DNA of 64,000 bases from Thelonectria olida. Its lineage: Eukaryota; Ascomycota; Sordariomycetes; Hypocreales; Nectriaceae. A program made the translations under genes and the position numbers. The notes below the pieces were generated by a model that was given only the letters and a program-made list of their open reading frames with translations, ran no database searches and had not been told where the DNA came from. Shown here piece by piece: positions 50,451 through 61,503 of the stretch. Location of the stretch: the NCBI GenBank assembly GCA_020736575.1, contig JAGPYM010000009.1, forward strand, positions 310,001-374,000, given 5' to 3'. Each line of letters starts with the position of its first letter. Within the stretch, counting starts at the first letter, position 1.

Positions 50451-51305
50451 TTTCTTTTTGCACTTCCAAACGATTGCATTTTAAATGGTTCTGCTCGTTA
50501 TTCCTACTCAAAGAGATTCTTTGTTGGCGACTGTTTCGCTCTCTTGTGAGCCACAGGAATGTCGTTTTCTCGGGGGCCCATACTGGCGCAAGTGGGGCCG
50601 AGTGTTCTGAGTAGGTAGTTGGGCAGGTACGGCCATTGAACTCCCGACCTGAAGAGAACACTCACTCCATATCTCTGTTTCTCTCATTTTTGCCCTTTCA
50701 GCTAACCCTGTGAGACGGTAATGACCCGTGACAATGCCTCACTCGGCATGCATGATTCAGTCGTAGTTCAAGGGTTGGACTCCTACGATTTCGACTGACT
50801 CCAACACGGCTATGGCTCCTTTGCTGACGAGTCCAGGCGTTTCCGAAACGACCAGCAACCGTTTGATCTACGTCTCACAGAACCCCCCACATCACTTAAC
50901 AAGATCCTACTGTCATGCCAACCTTGGTAGGGACCACAAAGGAAGTGAGTAAATTCATTTCATCTAGCTTTCCCAACCGAGCCTGCTCTTCAACACATTC
51001 GACGAAACGAGTCCTAGTGTACAGTAGCTCCTCTATCCTACAACATCCGCATCCTTGGCCATAGCTTCCACCCCGAGGCTGGTAAAGTCCGCCGCATAAA
51101 TCTAAATCTTTCATCTTGTCTGATTGATTCTGTTTCCCGTGACGTTTTCGAAAAGGAGCTCGCCGGCTCTGCTAGAAAAACAAGCGCCCATCTATAACCA
51201 AGTATCCCGTTGTCGTGTCGTTTTCATTGCACTTCCCGTCCTTCCGTTTGAAACAGTCCAAAACGGCATACCGTACAAAAAGGAATATCGGTTTTTATTC
51301 CCCTT
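50451..51305. other. Intergenic, tRNA-Leu to ZIP gene 3' end
   Basis: 855 bases after the tRNA. No coding content or repeat recognised, and no second tRNA found here on either strand. Confidence 0.6.
50455..50459 (+). terminator. Pol III T-run terminator of tRNA-Leu
   Basis: TTTCTTTTTG starts one base after the discriminator; the five-T run at 50455-50459 is the minimal Pol III stop signal. Confidence 0.75.
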
Positions 51306-52780
51306 CTAGTGGTGGTGATGTCCGAATTGCGTGAGAAGAGGTACGAGCATACCCCCAATGGTGGCCAGGGTGTCGCGCATCTGCGGACCCTTGGGTTTTC
51401 GCTGGGCGGGCGCGTTGCCTTCGGCGTAGCCATTGATGCTGTGGTCATGGCCATGGCTGTGGGGGCTGCTATCCTCCTGCATGGCGTGCATGGCGACATA
51501 CCTAAATTGTCAGTATCCGGATGTGAAAAGGGCAGGGGGCAACGTACAAAAATGTGCCTCCAGAAAATAGAAGCAGCATACCAGTCCACCAGTGGTCACC
51601 ATCGCGGCCAGCTGCGCCCAGGAGAGTAATGACAAGCCACGTAACCAGCGCGCCAACTGGCGCAGCTAGACTGAAGATGATGAGATGCCCCCTGGCAGCA
51701 CGCTTGGAGAGACCCTGCTTCAGTAGCAAAGACGTCAGGCCAAAGGCAGCGGGGGCTTTGTGGATCATGATGGCGATGAAGATGATGAAACCCAGCTTCA
51801 TGTCGGTCGTGGTGGACGAGGCTCCCATGGCGATGCCATCCGCGGCAGCGTGGATAACGAGTCCCGTCGTCGTGGCAAGACTGCGGGCGCGTCGTGGGGT
51901 TGGTGTAAGAGATCCCAAGAATCCTTCTTCTTCGTCGTCAACGGAGGCAGTATCACCGCCGAGGTTATCCAGGCTGATGTGTCTCGTCTGGGGACCGGAC
52001 TGCAGGCTCTCGGTCGCGTGTCGGGGAAGTCTGTCGATGAGAAACATCAACAAGAAACCGAGAATCAGAGAGAACCCAATTTCAAAGGTGGGAATGTCAG
52101 AATGATCGTCATCGTCTTCGACTTCGTGGTCTTCGCCCTTTTCGGTTCCCAGGTCGCTGTCCGAATCGGTGTCCTTGTCATTGCCGGTTCCCTCGCTGCT
52201 GTCGGTTTTGTCTTTCGAGGGAGCCTCCGTGGCCGAGGGGTCTTCGTCGAATCTGGCATTGACTGCGTCGACAGCTCGGCGAACGTGGGCTTCAATATCC
52301 TTGTCCGAAACACCTCGGCTCGTCTTTGTACTAATCGTGGGGATAGATTCGCCGAGTCCTCGAGGGATGGCATAGTGGCTCCAGGGAGATCGGCGGACCA
52401 AAGTTCGAACGCGGTGGACGTGGGCAACTTCCGAATGGGAAGCGGCTGCCTCAATTCCTTCGGGAATGATGACTATCATGGACGTTCCAACGAGAATTCC
52501 GACACCGACACTCGAGAGTAACCGAAGTTGTGATTGCGACAGAGTCATGGACAGGGGCAAAGCTCCGGCGAGGAACGAGCTATTGAATCAATCAGCTTTC
52601 TGTGAATCGGTCGTATTGAGGTTTGCGATTGCACATACGCCAGGGCCATGACCACCTACAGCTCATCATGTTAGCAAGTGTTGTCCATGTCAAAACGAGG
52701 GGGTGTAACGAGAGTCCGGAGGGGGTTCGCGAGAAGTAGGGACTTACGCTCAGGCCGATGAGCAGCAGAATACCGCCCAT
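51306..52780 (-). CDS. atx2: ZIP-family metal transporter, ZIP9/Atx2 type, four exons
   Basis: Exons 52780-52748, 52655-52639 (a 17-nt micro-exon), 52579-51548 and 51501-51306; introns 92, 59 and 46 nt; 425 aa. The splice chain builds the first membrane helix, GLSVVMALASFLAGALPL, which matches the start of ZIP9. A long acidic Asp/Glu/Ser loop (about residues 110-170) follows helix 2. Helices 4 and 5 carry the metal-site motifs VIHAAADGIAMGA and MIHKAPAAFGL, diagnostic for the ZIP fold. Near the C-terminus is a His-rich stretch (HSHGHDHS) and the protein ends in HHHH. The yeast relative Atx2 and animal ZIP9 act in the Golgi on manganese or zinc; the exact metal is inference. Both flanking introns of the micro-exon have good branch points (GCTAAC, GCTGAT). 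Confidence 0.88.
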
Positions 52781-54086
52781 GATGAGAAGAATGGATGCGA
52801 ATCAGCAGCGCAGAAATATCGAAAGAGTCCCAAAGTCAAGCGCTACGTGCGCACCCTCTCGCAACCTGAAAGTCGAAAGAAACGAGGTCTGGCACAAAAT
52901 TTACGCGGACGAGGAAGATCGCGACAGATTGTCAGATGGGCCGGGGGTTCAACTTGGAGGGCGGCATCGAAGGTACGTATACAAAGACCACCTCAGCGCA
53001 GCCCTGTGAAGGTATCGCAGCTTATCGATTGGCCAGCGGCGGGACAATTTGAACCCTGGACCTCCCTGACCTCCCCTGAAAAGGCCGAGAAACCCCACCA
53101 AGACAGAACTTAGCATGGGGCAGCAAATCTTCTGGAGGCTCTGGAGCCAGACGCGGCAGCTAATTGGCGACGTGCCCTGAGCGTCAGCAAGGATTTGATT
53201 AAACGGAAAACGGCCAAAGGGGGTTTTGGACTTTTGGGGCCCGGTTTTCGGGGTATGGGGAGCTGAGGCGGTCAAATTTCCACATGATAGCTTCAAATAA
53301 GGGAGTCTGACGGACTTGGGTCATCCGTGGAGGTGTTTGAAACTGTTCAAACCGCGGCAACTTCTTTGACACATTCGATTGATTTGTCATGTGCTAATGG
53401 CTGCAGAGCGACCTGAATTGCTCTTGGTCATTTGTAAACCTATATATTGGAAAAAACATACAACAGTCTATGTCTTTGACCGCATGGCAGCTTTCCCCCC
53501 CGAGAGTTGGAGGGGCCGACTCATGAATCCGAATTCCATACCACTCGTTTTCTACATCTCGCCAACGCAAGAGATCTAATCACGGTGGCTTATTTACACA
53601 ACCAGTTAGAATTACGAACGAGCCTATCCGCATACGAAGTACACATGGAGTAGGAATTCTTCAACAGGTTCCTACCCTGCACCATGACCGCAAACCGAGG
53701 AGGTATTTCGGACGTCAGAGAGGTATTCTATCACTGACCGAGCTTCCATTGGAATGTTACCATATGAATAGAACTGGTATGGCAAATACTTGCCTGCACC
53801 CAAAATATTTTTTTTTTGACAAGTAAGAAGGCTTTAACAGATTGTTGGCGCCTGCATCATGACCTCAATTGAGATTTCAACATCAATTTAGAGTACTGGC
53901 GAATTGGCCCGTGCGTCAAGGCAACGTCCACTTCCATTTCAACTTCCATGAGAACCGTTCCAAACTTCTTTCTACTCATAACGCCACCATTCACACGAGT
54001 GTTTTCAATAAAGAACCAGGCACCACCAACATCCGTGGCTGCGACACTGCAGACGGAACTACCTCGTTCCGCATGGCTCTCTCATA
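52781..54086. other. Divergent intergenic region, ZIP gene / NFKBIL1-like gene
   Basis: 1.3 kb containing both promoters. A T-run occurs at about 53,808-53,817. No gene recognised. Confidence 0.55.
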
Positions 54087-55163
54087 ATGGGTGACACTCC
54101 CCAGTCGCCAAGACGACGTCATATCCTGGCCTCCATCAACCCAGACCCTCCTCGAAAGCGACATCGCGATACAGATGAGCATGGACATCGAGAGCACAAA
54201 CGAGACCGACCCGAGCCTAGGGAGAAATATGAGGAGCCCGTGAAAGAAGCAGCGGCGGGTGCGACCTCGCGGCAGAGTGAAAACGACCGAGATGGAGAAG
54301 CGGATACAACAAGACCCAGGCCATCACGGTTGAAGCTGAAGAACCATAAATCCCGTCGGCGATCCTCCAGGGACCGTGACCGTGACCGCGACAATGGCCG
54401 ACACCAAGATGACTCTCGTCACCGGTCCCATCGGCGACACCATCGACAACGTCGACGACATCGATCACCCACACCTCCCGACCCCTTCGAACAAGCTACC
54501 CTCGATCCAGAGGCGGCCTTTCGAGAATCTCTATTTGACGCCATGGCAGATGACGAGGGCGCCTCATACTGGGAAGGTGTATACGGACAGCCTGTACATG
54601 TTTATGCAAACGAAAAGGTTGGCCCGGCAGGCGAGCTCGAGCAGATGACGGACGAAGAGTACGCCGCCCACGTACGCCAGAAGATGTGGGAGAAGACCAA
54701 TGCCGGCCTCCTGGAAGAGCGAGCACGGCGCGCGGAGGAGAAGAAGCGCAAAAGGGAGGAGGAACGTCACAATAGAAAGATACAAGAGGAGATGGAACGT
54801 AGCCTCCGTCGCGGCGAAGAGCGAAGACAGCGACGCATGTGGGTTATGCGCTGGGACGACTATGTCAAGGCTTGGTCCACCTGGGACGGTAACCCATTGA
54901 CGATTTTTTGGCCGGTGGAGAGCGGCAAACGAGAGGATGTGGAAGAGAGTCGAGTACGGGAGTTTTTCCTACACGGACTCGGCTCGGAAGAGACTGGCGA
55001 CAGGAGCTTTGCGGCCAAGCTCAAGGAAGAGCGTGTGCGGTGGCATCCGGACAAGATTCAGCAACGACTGGGCGGGCGAGTGGATGACGAGATTATGAAA
55101 GACGTGACGGCCATTTTCCAAATCATTGATAGACTCTGGGGGGACGCACGCAAAACAGCATAA
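54087..55163 (+). CDS. NF-kappa-B inhibitor-like protein 1 (NFKBIL1) homologue
   Basis: Intronless 358 aa. Residues 1-135 are Arg/Asp/His/Ser-rich (repeated RDRDRDRD, RHRSHRRHHR), resembling RS-type splicing factors. Then come an acidic FEQATLDPEAAFRESLFDAMADDEGASYWEGVYG block, a highly charged coiled coil (about 205-255), and the C-terminal signature WDGNPLTIFWP plus RVRWHPDKIQQRLGG with WHPDK at 319-323. That C-terminal block is what defines the NFKBIL1 family; fungal members lack the ankyrin repeats of the animal protein. Animal NFKBIL1 has been tied to nuclear mRNA splicing, and the RS-like N-terminus here agrees with a nuclear RNA role, but the fungal function is unknown. WHPDK resembles the J-domain HPD loop without the rest of that fold being evident. 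Confidence 0.8.
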   Translation: MGDTPQSPRRRHILASINPDPPRKRHRDTDEHGHREHKRDRPEPREKYEEPVKEAAAGATSRQSENDRDGEADTTRPRPSRLKLKNHKSRRRSSRDRDRDRDNGRHQDDSRHRSHRRHHRQRRRHRSPTPPDPFEQATLDPEAAFRESLFDAMADDEGASYWEGVYGQPVHVYANEKVGPAGELEQMTDEEYAAHVRQKMWEKTNAGLLEERARRAEEKKRKREEERHNRKIQEEMERSLRRGEERRQRRMWVMRWDDYVKAWSTWDGNPLTIFWPVESGKREDVEESRVREFFLHGLGSEETGDRSFAAKLKEERVRWHPDKIQQRLGGRVDDEIMKDVTAIFQIIDRLWGDARKTA

Positions 55164-56002
55164 TGATGATTGCGATTTTCTAGATGGGCGGCTCTGGCGG
55201 TACGGACGGATTATGATATGATGGACTTTTTATTAACGGATACCACTGGGCTGGACTTGGATACAGTACGACGGAACTGTGTGACTGGAATTGCAGCTAT
55301 TTATATCTTGCCCTTTAGCGCCATGCCTGACGCGAAAGAATTCCCGTTTCTCTTTTCCCTTTGAATGTCTTGGATGTCGGGATTTCCTCTTTCAAATACG
55401 ACATTTCTTGAAACCCGCCCTCGGGCCCCGTTACCCCATGGCCCCAGCGATTGCTGCCAGTCTCGTCCAGGGGGTCGTTTACTTGGTGTTGGATGGGTGG
55501 ATCAAATGCCAGCTGCACATGCATCCAATGCAACTTGGGCCTGCACGAACAAGCAAAAATCAGCTTACGACGAGGAGCTCGTATTTGTTGTCTTTTGGGA
55601 GAGGTCACGCCCTGGGGGGGACAGTCAATGCTCAGTAGAAAATTGTGTTTGTTGTCTATTGTTGCGCCGCCTTATGTATGCTTTGCAAAAACAGAAAAAG
55701 TGCATGTAGGTAGTTATTCCAACAGATTAAGTAACCCCGTTCGTTGTTCATGTTCCAAAACCAAAAAGGCATTATTGACGTTTCCCATTTCCAATCCCAG
55801 GGATTTGAAAGGCACCAACTCTGCTTCTAGAGCCGCGTCTCCCGTGCTATTAAGTCCCGAGCCGGGCCCCTCCTCCACACTCAACAAGGGGTCGATTCCT
55901 TGTTGGGCCGAAGGCGGTGGCGTGCTCCCCAGTGCAACTCTTCTCGTTCCAACATCTCAGTTGTTCAAGAGATGTGGACGGAGTGACTAACACATTCCCC
56001 GT
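55164..56002. other. Tail-to-tail intergenic, NFKBIL1-like / GPI protein
   Basis: 839 bases of convergent 3' flank; no coding content recognised. Confidence 0.6.
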
Positions 56003-56620
56003 TTAGAGGTTGGCAAAGACGGCAGCACCACCCATCAGAGCGCCAATGGCAATGCCGGCAGTGGGCATGGCTCCCGCGCCGTCGGAGGAGCTGCTCGTCG
56101 CAGTGCCCGAGGCCGTGTCGGAGGCAGAGTTGGAGTCGGAGTCGTCAGTAGAGTCAGACGTCTCGGTGGCCGACGAGGAGTCGTCTTCGGTGGCAGAGCC
56201 GGTGGCGGAACCAGAGGCAGCCGACGACTCGTCGGTGGCAGCGCTGCCTGACGTCTGGGTGACGGTGGTGCGCACGCTGCTGTCGACGGTGGTGACGGTG
56301 CTGTCGATGGTGGTGACGGCCGTGTTGGAGGCGGTGCCCGACGTCTGCGAGCCCGTGACCGTCTCGAGGCCGGAGGCGACCTCGGAGCGGATCGAGTCTT
56401 GGATGCTGCCGATGCGTTCGCTTTCGCTCTGGAAGGCGCTGTTGGCGGCGTCCTGGGCGGACGAGGCTGCGGCGATGGCGGAGGAGTCGACGACGGGGGT
56501 AGTGACCTGAGCCTGAGGAGGGGGTTAGCATTGCTGGCGGCGATGATGTCGAGGGGATATAGCACGTACCTGAGCCAGAGCAGCCAGGATGGAGGTGACG
56601 GTAACGGCGGACAACTTCAT
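56003..56620 (-). CDS. Small Ser/Thr-rich GPI-anchored cell-surface protein, two exons
   Basis: Exon 1 56620-56570, intron 56569-56513 (57 nt), exon 2 56512-56003; 186 aa. An acceptor 6 bases later (exon 2 from 56506) is equally good and would remove Ala-Gln. Exon 1 codes for a signal peptide, MKLSAVTVTSILAALA. Residues 20-90 are predicted helical and of mixed composition, ending in repeated TTVDSSV-like units; 90-160 are almost only Ser, Thr, Ala, Asp and Glu, a typical O-mannosylated stalk. The C-terminus has a small-residue omega region (DGAGAMPT) and a hydrophobic tail, GIAIGALMGGAAVFANL, for GPI attachment. Family members sit in the wall or plasma membrane of filamentous fungi. No enzymatic motif is seen. 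Confidence 0.85.
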
Positions 56621-58543
56621 GGTGGCGGTTTGGAGTATTAGGTGTGGATGAACGATTGACGAGTCTTGATTGGAAGAAATGAGAAAGCAAACTGAGATGA
56701 GAGAGAGAGGGAGGGGAGGGAAGAAGGAGTTCTTGAGCGGATGTCGTCTTGTTTTTATGTCCAAGTCGACCGTCCTCTACACACTCTTCGGATGGTATAT
56801 CCGCACGCCCCCTACATGCATTGCATCGAGGGGGAGGCAAGGATGGGAGGAAGGAAGTGGAACCGACTGGGTGTTTCTTTTGCTTGCTGTGCCGATGCCC
56901 CGAGCAAGAGAGTGTTCAGGCCGTTGTTTGTTTTTCCACATACGAGAAACATGGAGACGGCCAAGAGGCTTGGCTGAGGTATTGCCCACAAGGATTGTCA
57001 CATTGTCCGTCACACAACTCGGAGGAGCTGGCGTGACTTGTCGATCGTGTCGTACATGTTGATACATACGGAGAGAAAATGTGAGGATGGATATAATTAC
57101 AGTAACACGGCAGCCAACAAGCTGACTGTGCGCATAGTGAGCATGACGACGATGGAGGTGGCTGTAAGTCGGTGCATAGCATAAAACGACTGAGAGTGAG
57201 AGGGATGGATGTCCAATAAGAGCCGAAAGAGGCAAGCCGAGTGCAAGGAAAGCCAGTGACTTGTGCACTATTCTCATCCCTTATGATGGCTGTGCATAGT
57301 CATGTCAGTTAATGCAAGGATCTCAGTCCAAGATCTGCTTTTTTTTGGTTAGTTTCTAAAATAGAAACACACCCGGACGGTTTGACCAGTCGGAGTCTTG
57401 AAGCCAGCAGTTGCCTCCCCTAATAAATCTGAGCCGCTGAGCCACCTCCAGCACGGCTCTAGGGATGGTCGCGGAAGACAACACCGACAACAGGGATTTT
57501 ATTAAGCAAAAGATACGTATTTCAATGTATCGATGTAACTGACTAATTGGCGCCTTGCTCATGTTTGTGGGTTGTTGCGTCACTGTGGAGGGGGGGAGTG
57601 TCAATAGACGGACGCAGAAACGGAACAGGCATTCAACTCTTGTTGAAGTCTTGATCCATGGGTGGGTGGGTGGTTCATTGCTTCTTTGTTTTGTGCGGTA
57701 GTGGCGGTCTCTCAACAAAATATGCACAGTACTAGTTGCTACCTTAGGCAGTGCAACTTCCCCGGCTTCCTTTGTCATTTACCTGAATCATCCATCCGTC
57801 GCATGACTGTCCTTCCATCCAACCAGCCAACCCCAGCCATTTGCATTTTAAAAGCCGGGGAGGAGAAGGGAAAGACAGGGGGAGCTTTCGGAAGACGGAT
57901 CACCTGCCGGGCAACTTGTTGTTGTTATTATTCGTACATCTGTTTTTCAACGTGATGATGATGATGCAGGTACCTGCTCACCGAAATCTCACACAGGTTC
58001 TTCTCTCGGTGGTCGAGAATGGTGGCTGAATACCAAGGCATCGACGCGTGTTCAAGAGGATCAACTAGTCTGGAACCATCCTTCTGAAACACACACAGCT
58101 CGTACCGGCCCTGTTCATAGCTTCCCACGTCCTAGCAGCTGGCCACACGACTTATGCAAACTTGGACGATCGGATCTCGGCAGAGACATCCGTCGCTACG
58201 ATGACGCCAATAGTAAGAGACTTTGTGCGGAACGGTATTCGGCTGCTGTCATGGAGGGGAAGGAATAGTGACCCAGATGATGGTCACAGTCACGTTTCTA
58301 TATGGTAGCCGGCCAAAACTAGTTCTCAATGTCCGCAGTCCCTGTTGCGCCTCTTCCAATTTCCGTAAAAGAGACATACTATCTGGCATGACCAGTGCTA
58401 ACGCCTAAACACACTTGACCGATGGCTCATTCCTACCACCATAAACTCGCTCTCATGCTCTGTAACGTACAAATCATCACCAACCATATCCGCTATGTCG
58501 TGATGTCCCTGACTGCGGCCGCCGGTTAACGGACAGCGGCCAT
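56621..58543. other. 1.9 kb region between the GPI protein promoter and sin1
   Basis: The first ~150 bases are GA-rich on the + strand (leader of the GPI gene on the other strand). The rest has no recognised gene; a T-run lies at 57,339-57,347. The 3' flank of sin1 occupies the right end. Confidence 0.55.
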
Positions 58544-61135
58544 TTAGACCTCTCGATACGGCGAGATGCCCTTCTTAAGCTCTCCAACAATCTCGGCCGC
58601 CTCATGCGCACTGCGAGCCTCAAAGTCGTACCGCTTGCTCTCCGTCGCTTTATACACCACGAGCTATAGACAGACCATTAGCAACTCGTATCCAGACACT
58701 CTCACGTATCAACATACCTTGACATTCGTGGGGTGCTTTCGAAGCACCTTGCACCCAATCACATTGCTGAAATGTACCGTCGTTGTCTTACCAGAGCCGT
58801 CATGCAGCGCTTTGCCTCCCGACGCCGGCATGATGTGGATGTATTCGCCATCGATGACCAAGATTCGCTCGCTCATACCTACAATGCGCATGGGCTGTTT
58901 GCGCCAGACTGTGTACTTTTTGTAGCTTGCGTTGCTGAGCTCCTCCTCCTTCAATGCCTCACGCGCCAACGGGTGGCTGCCCACCAGCTGCAGGTGTGAC
59001 TTCTTGTTTCGCTTCAAGACAGAGTCTGCAGGAGGAAGCATCTTTGGCGACGAGCTGCCGGGTGATCCGGTTATAGTGAGCGGTCCATCAGTGGCGAACC
59101 GGCGTCGATAGAGCTCAAGATCGCTGACATTGCCAATGGACGACACTGGCCGGTCAATCATAACAACCGCGCCGGAGCCTGGCAGTTTCAAGACATGGTT
59201 TGCCTTATCGAGCTGTCTCTTTCGGCATACTAGGTCCAATACTTCGGCGAGGTAGGTATCGGTAGTGACGTCCAGCGTAACCATCTGGCCAGGAGCGACG
59301 TCTGAAGACATGATGTGAATTCGTAGTAGCTTCTGTTGTCCTCTGGCAGTCGGGGCGGCAGCCGGAGCCTGCGGTGCGTCTGCTGCTGGAGTATTTGCAT
59401 TTGATCGATAAGTTGACGTGACAATTGGGTTCAGACGAGGTCTCGGGGGCCCCAAGAAGCTGACAACTCCTGGCGTGCCCTTCGGGGTAGCATCCTCATC
59501 TACCCGCCTCGGTTCGGCTACGGGCTCAGGAGCAGCTGCTTCTTCCTCTCCGTCCTCTTGCGGAGTCAATGCCTTGTTCTCCTGGAACTCGTCTTCTGAA
59601 GCCGCTGCCAAAGCAAAGTCATCGTAGGCCGTAGAGTTGGATCGCATGCGGCCTCCTCCCCGCATACTAGCATTGTTCACTGTAGTAAATGAGGTCAAGG
59701 GTTTGGTCCGTTCAAACGGAGGGAAATCATCATCAACCTCGCCGCCCTCTTCCACCATTCGAAGAGTCCACCAGTTGATGTTAAGCTTGTCCGAGGGCAG
59801 AGAGGGCTCAAGTTTCTCCTCGTTGTACCGGTATAGAGCAAGCCCAATGAGATCTGCCACAGTCACCACGCGTTCGGCACCTTGACCATCTTGGACGCGC
59901 GGGCGGATGAGAACCTGGAACGGCCTGCTTGGCGTCTTGGAGAAAGGTGCGTAAATTCGCACAGCAATGGACCCTTGAGTACCCTGCCCACTGAAGTGCG
60001 CAAACTTCTGGAACGGAATGCTGGAGCTGCTTGCCTTGGCCTTCAAAGCCGCCGACAGCAAACTGATAGGCTGAGCCACGCTTCGGGGTCTGATCGTACT
60101 TAGGGGCCGAGGAGGTGGGAGGGCCTGCAGAACCATAGGCTGGGTTGGTAACTGGGATCTGCGGATAGTTGATTGCCGAACAAAGTTCTTTGGAGGAGTG
60201 CCGACAAGTTGGCGTGTGGGCGATGCATTGAGAGGGTTGCCGGCGCCCTCTAGGATCGAAGCTGAGTCCATGCTCTCTACAACAAAGTCATCCGACATGT
60301 CCGTTCCATCAGAGTCTTCCTCCTCCTCTGGGAGCAGTGATGTATCGGCTCGTTGAATTCCCGGCGTGGGCTCTTCGAGGATCTTGGCTTGTAGCTTGGC
60401 AAATCTTGCTGCAGCCCTCGCAGCCTCACGATGTCGTTGGTAGGTAGGGACATCGATCTCGTTCTCAGAGGATATCTCACTACTTGTGACTGTGTCTCGT
60501 CGAGGTCTCTCTTTGACAGTCTCGAGTGCTGATTGCGAACCTCGACGTGGAGCTCGAGGAGAGGTAGTGCCGGCTTGCCTGAACCCAGTGTTTTGTAAAG
60601 GAGACGAACCTGCGCGGCTCCTCACGGGCATCTTGGCAAATCTTATCTGCTGAGCCGCCCTTTGGTCCGTGTCATCATCGCTCTCGTCGCTCAAATCGCT
60701 GCTATCGTCATCCTCCATCTGTTCTCGGCGCCGGCGCCGTTTGATAGCCATGCCAGGCCCCATGGTGTCGGAGCCTCCGGCAGTAAGCATGCCGCCATCG
60801 TCGTGTTCGTCTCCATCCTCGAGCGTCAAGCCAGTGCGCCTCGGGGCCTGGAAGTATTCAGAGGCGACGGCAGTAGGGATTGGAGGCGAATGGGTTCGTT
60901 TGATATGGGAGGAATTGGGGCGCCAGCCAGCGGCTTTGAAGGGGGCGGAGCTGAGGAAGCTGTCATTGACAGTGAGTAGACGCTCGCCCACGCCATCAGC
61001 GATTTCGTTGAGATAGCTTGACCGAAGCTGATACGACACGAGCCTTTAGGTGAAGTGGGATTAGCATCGTGGGCAGTTTGGAGCTCGAGGGGCAAGGGAG
61101 AGAGTGACGTACTCTTCGAGTTGAATGACAGACAT
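58544..61135 (-). CDS. sin1: TORC2 subunit Sin1/Avo1, three exons
   Basis: Exons 61135-61113 (23 nt), 61043-58718 and 58663-58544; introns 69 and 54 nt; 822 aa. The joined N-terminus reads MSVIQLEELVSYQLRSSYL. A long disordered Ser/Arg/Asp region follows, then the CRIM domain (about 355-460; SIAVRIYAPFSK, VADLIGLALYRYNEEK, GEVDDDFPPFER), a ubiquitin-like Ras-binding domain (about 574-655), and a PH domain (about 708-815) whose last strand and helix come from exon 3 (VVYKATESKRYDFEAR). CRIM recruits substrate kinases (Akt/Gad8/Ypk) to TORC2, and the PH domain binds membrane phosphoinositides. Without the last exon the PH domain would be cut, so the 3' intron is essential. It is head-to-head with the PRCC gene (368 bases). 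Confidence 0.95.
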
Positions 61136-61503
61136 GGTGGCGGTCAAGTCAAGAAAAATGCTGGCGCAAGGCCAGATATAAACACAGTCAATACCAGATG
61201 TAGCGCAGCTACATTTCTGGATTCGCAGATGTCCAAAGCAGGCGACGTCAACGATGATGTGGCTTCGCAACGGCGGCGCATACGATAGCAGGTACGTGCT
61301 GCCGTTGGATTGCAATCGTGGGGTCCGACAAGCTCAGCCTCGCCGTATCAAATGCCAAGACTCGCACGGGCCAAGACAAGGCTGCAGTTGCAAGTGGGCC
61401 ATGCAACGCCAACCTGCAGACAGACCCGACGTCGCATTGAATTCGAGATTCGCGAACTTGCCACATTCATCCTCCTTTGTCGCAAATCCGTTCATCGCAC
61501 ACC
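61136..61503. promoter_or_regulatory. Compact bidirectional promoter, sin1 / PRCC gene
   Basis: Only 368 bases separate the two ATGs. There is a CGCAAC/GTTGCG-like core but no clear TATA box. Confidence 0.5.

Noticed and set aside
50751..50820. Possible second tRNA-like sequence downstream of tRNA-Leu
   Set aside because: GGGTTGGACTCC resembles a B-box loosely, but no acceptor or anticodon stem can be folded.
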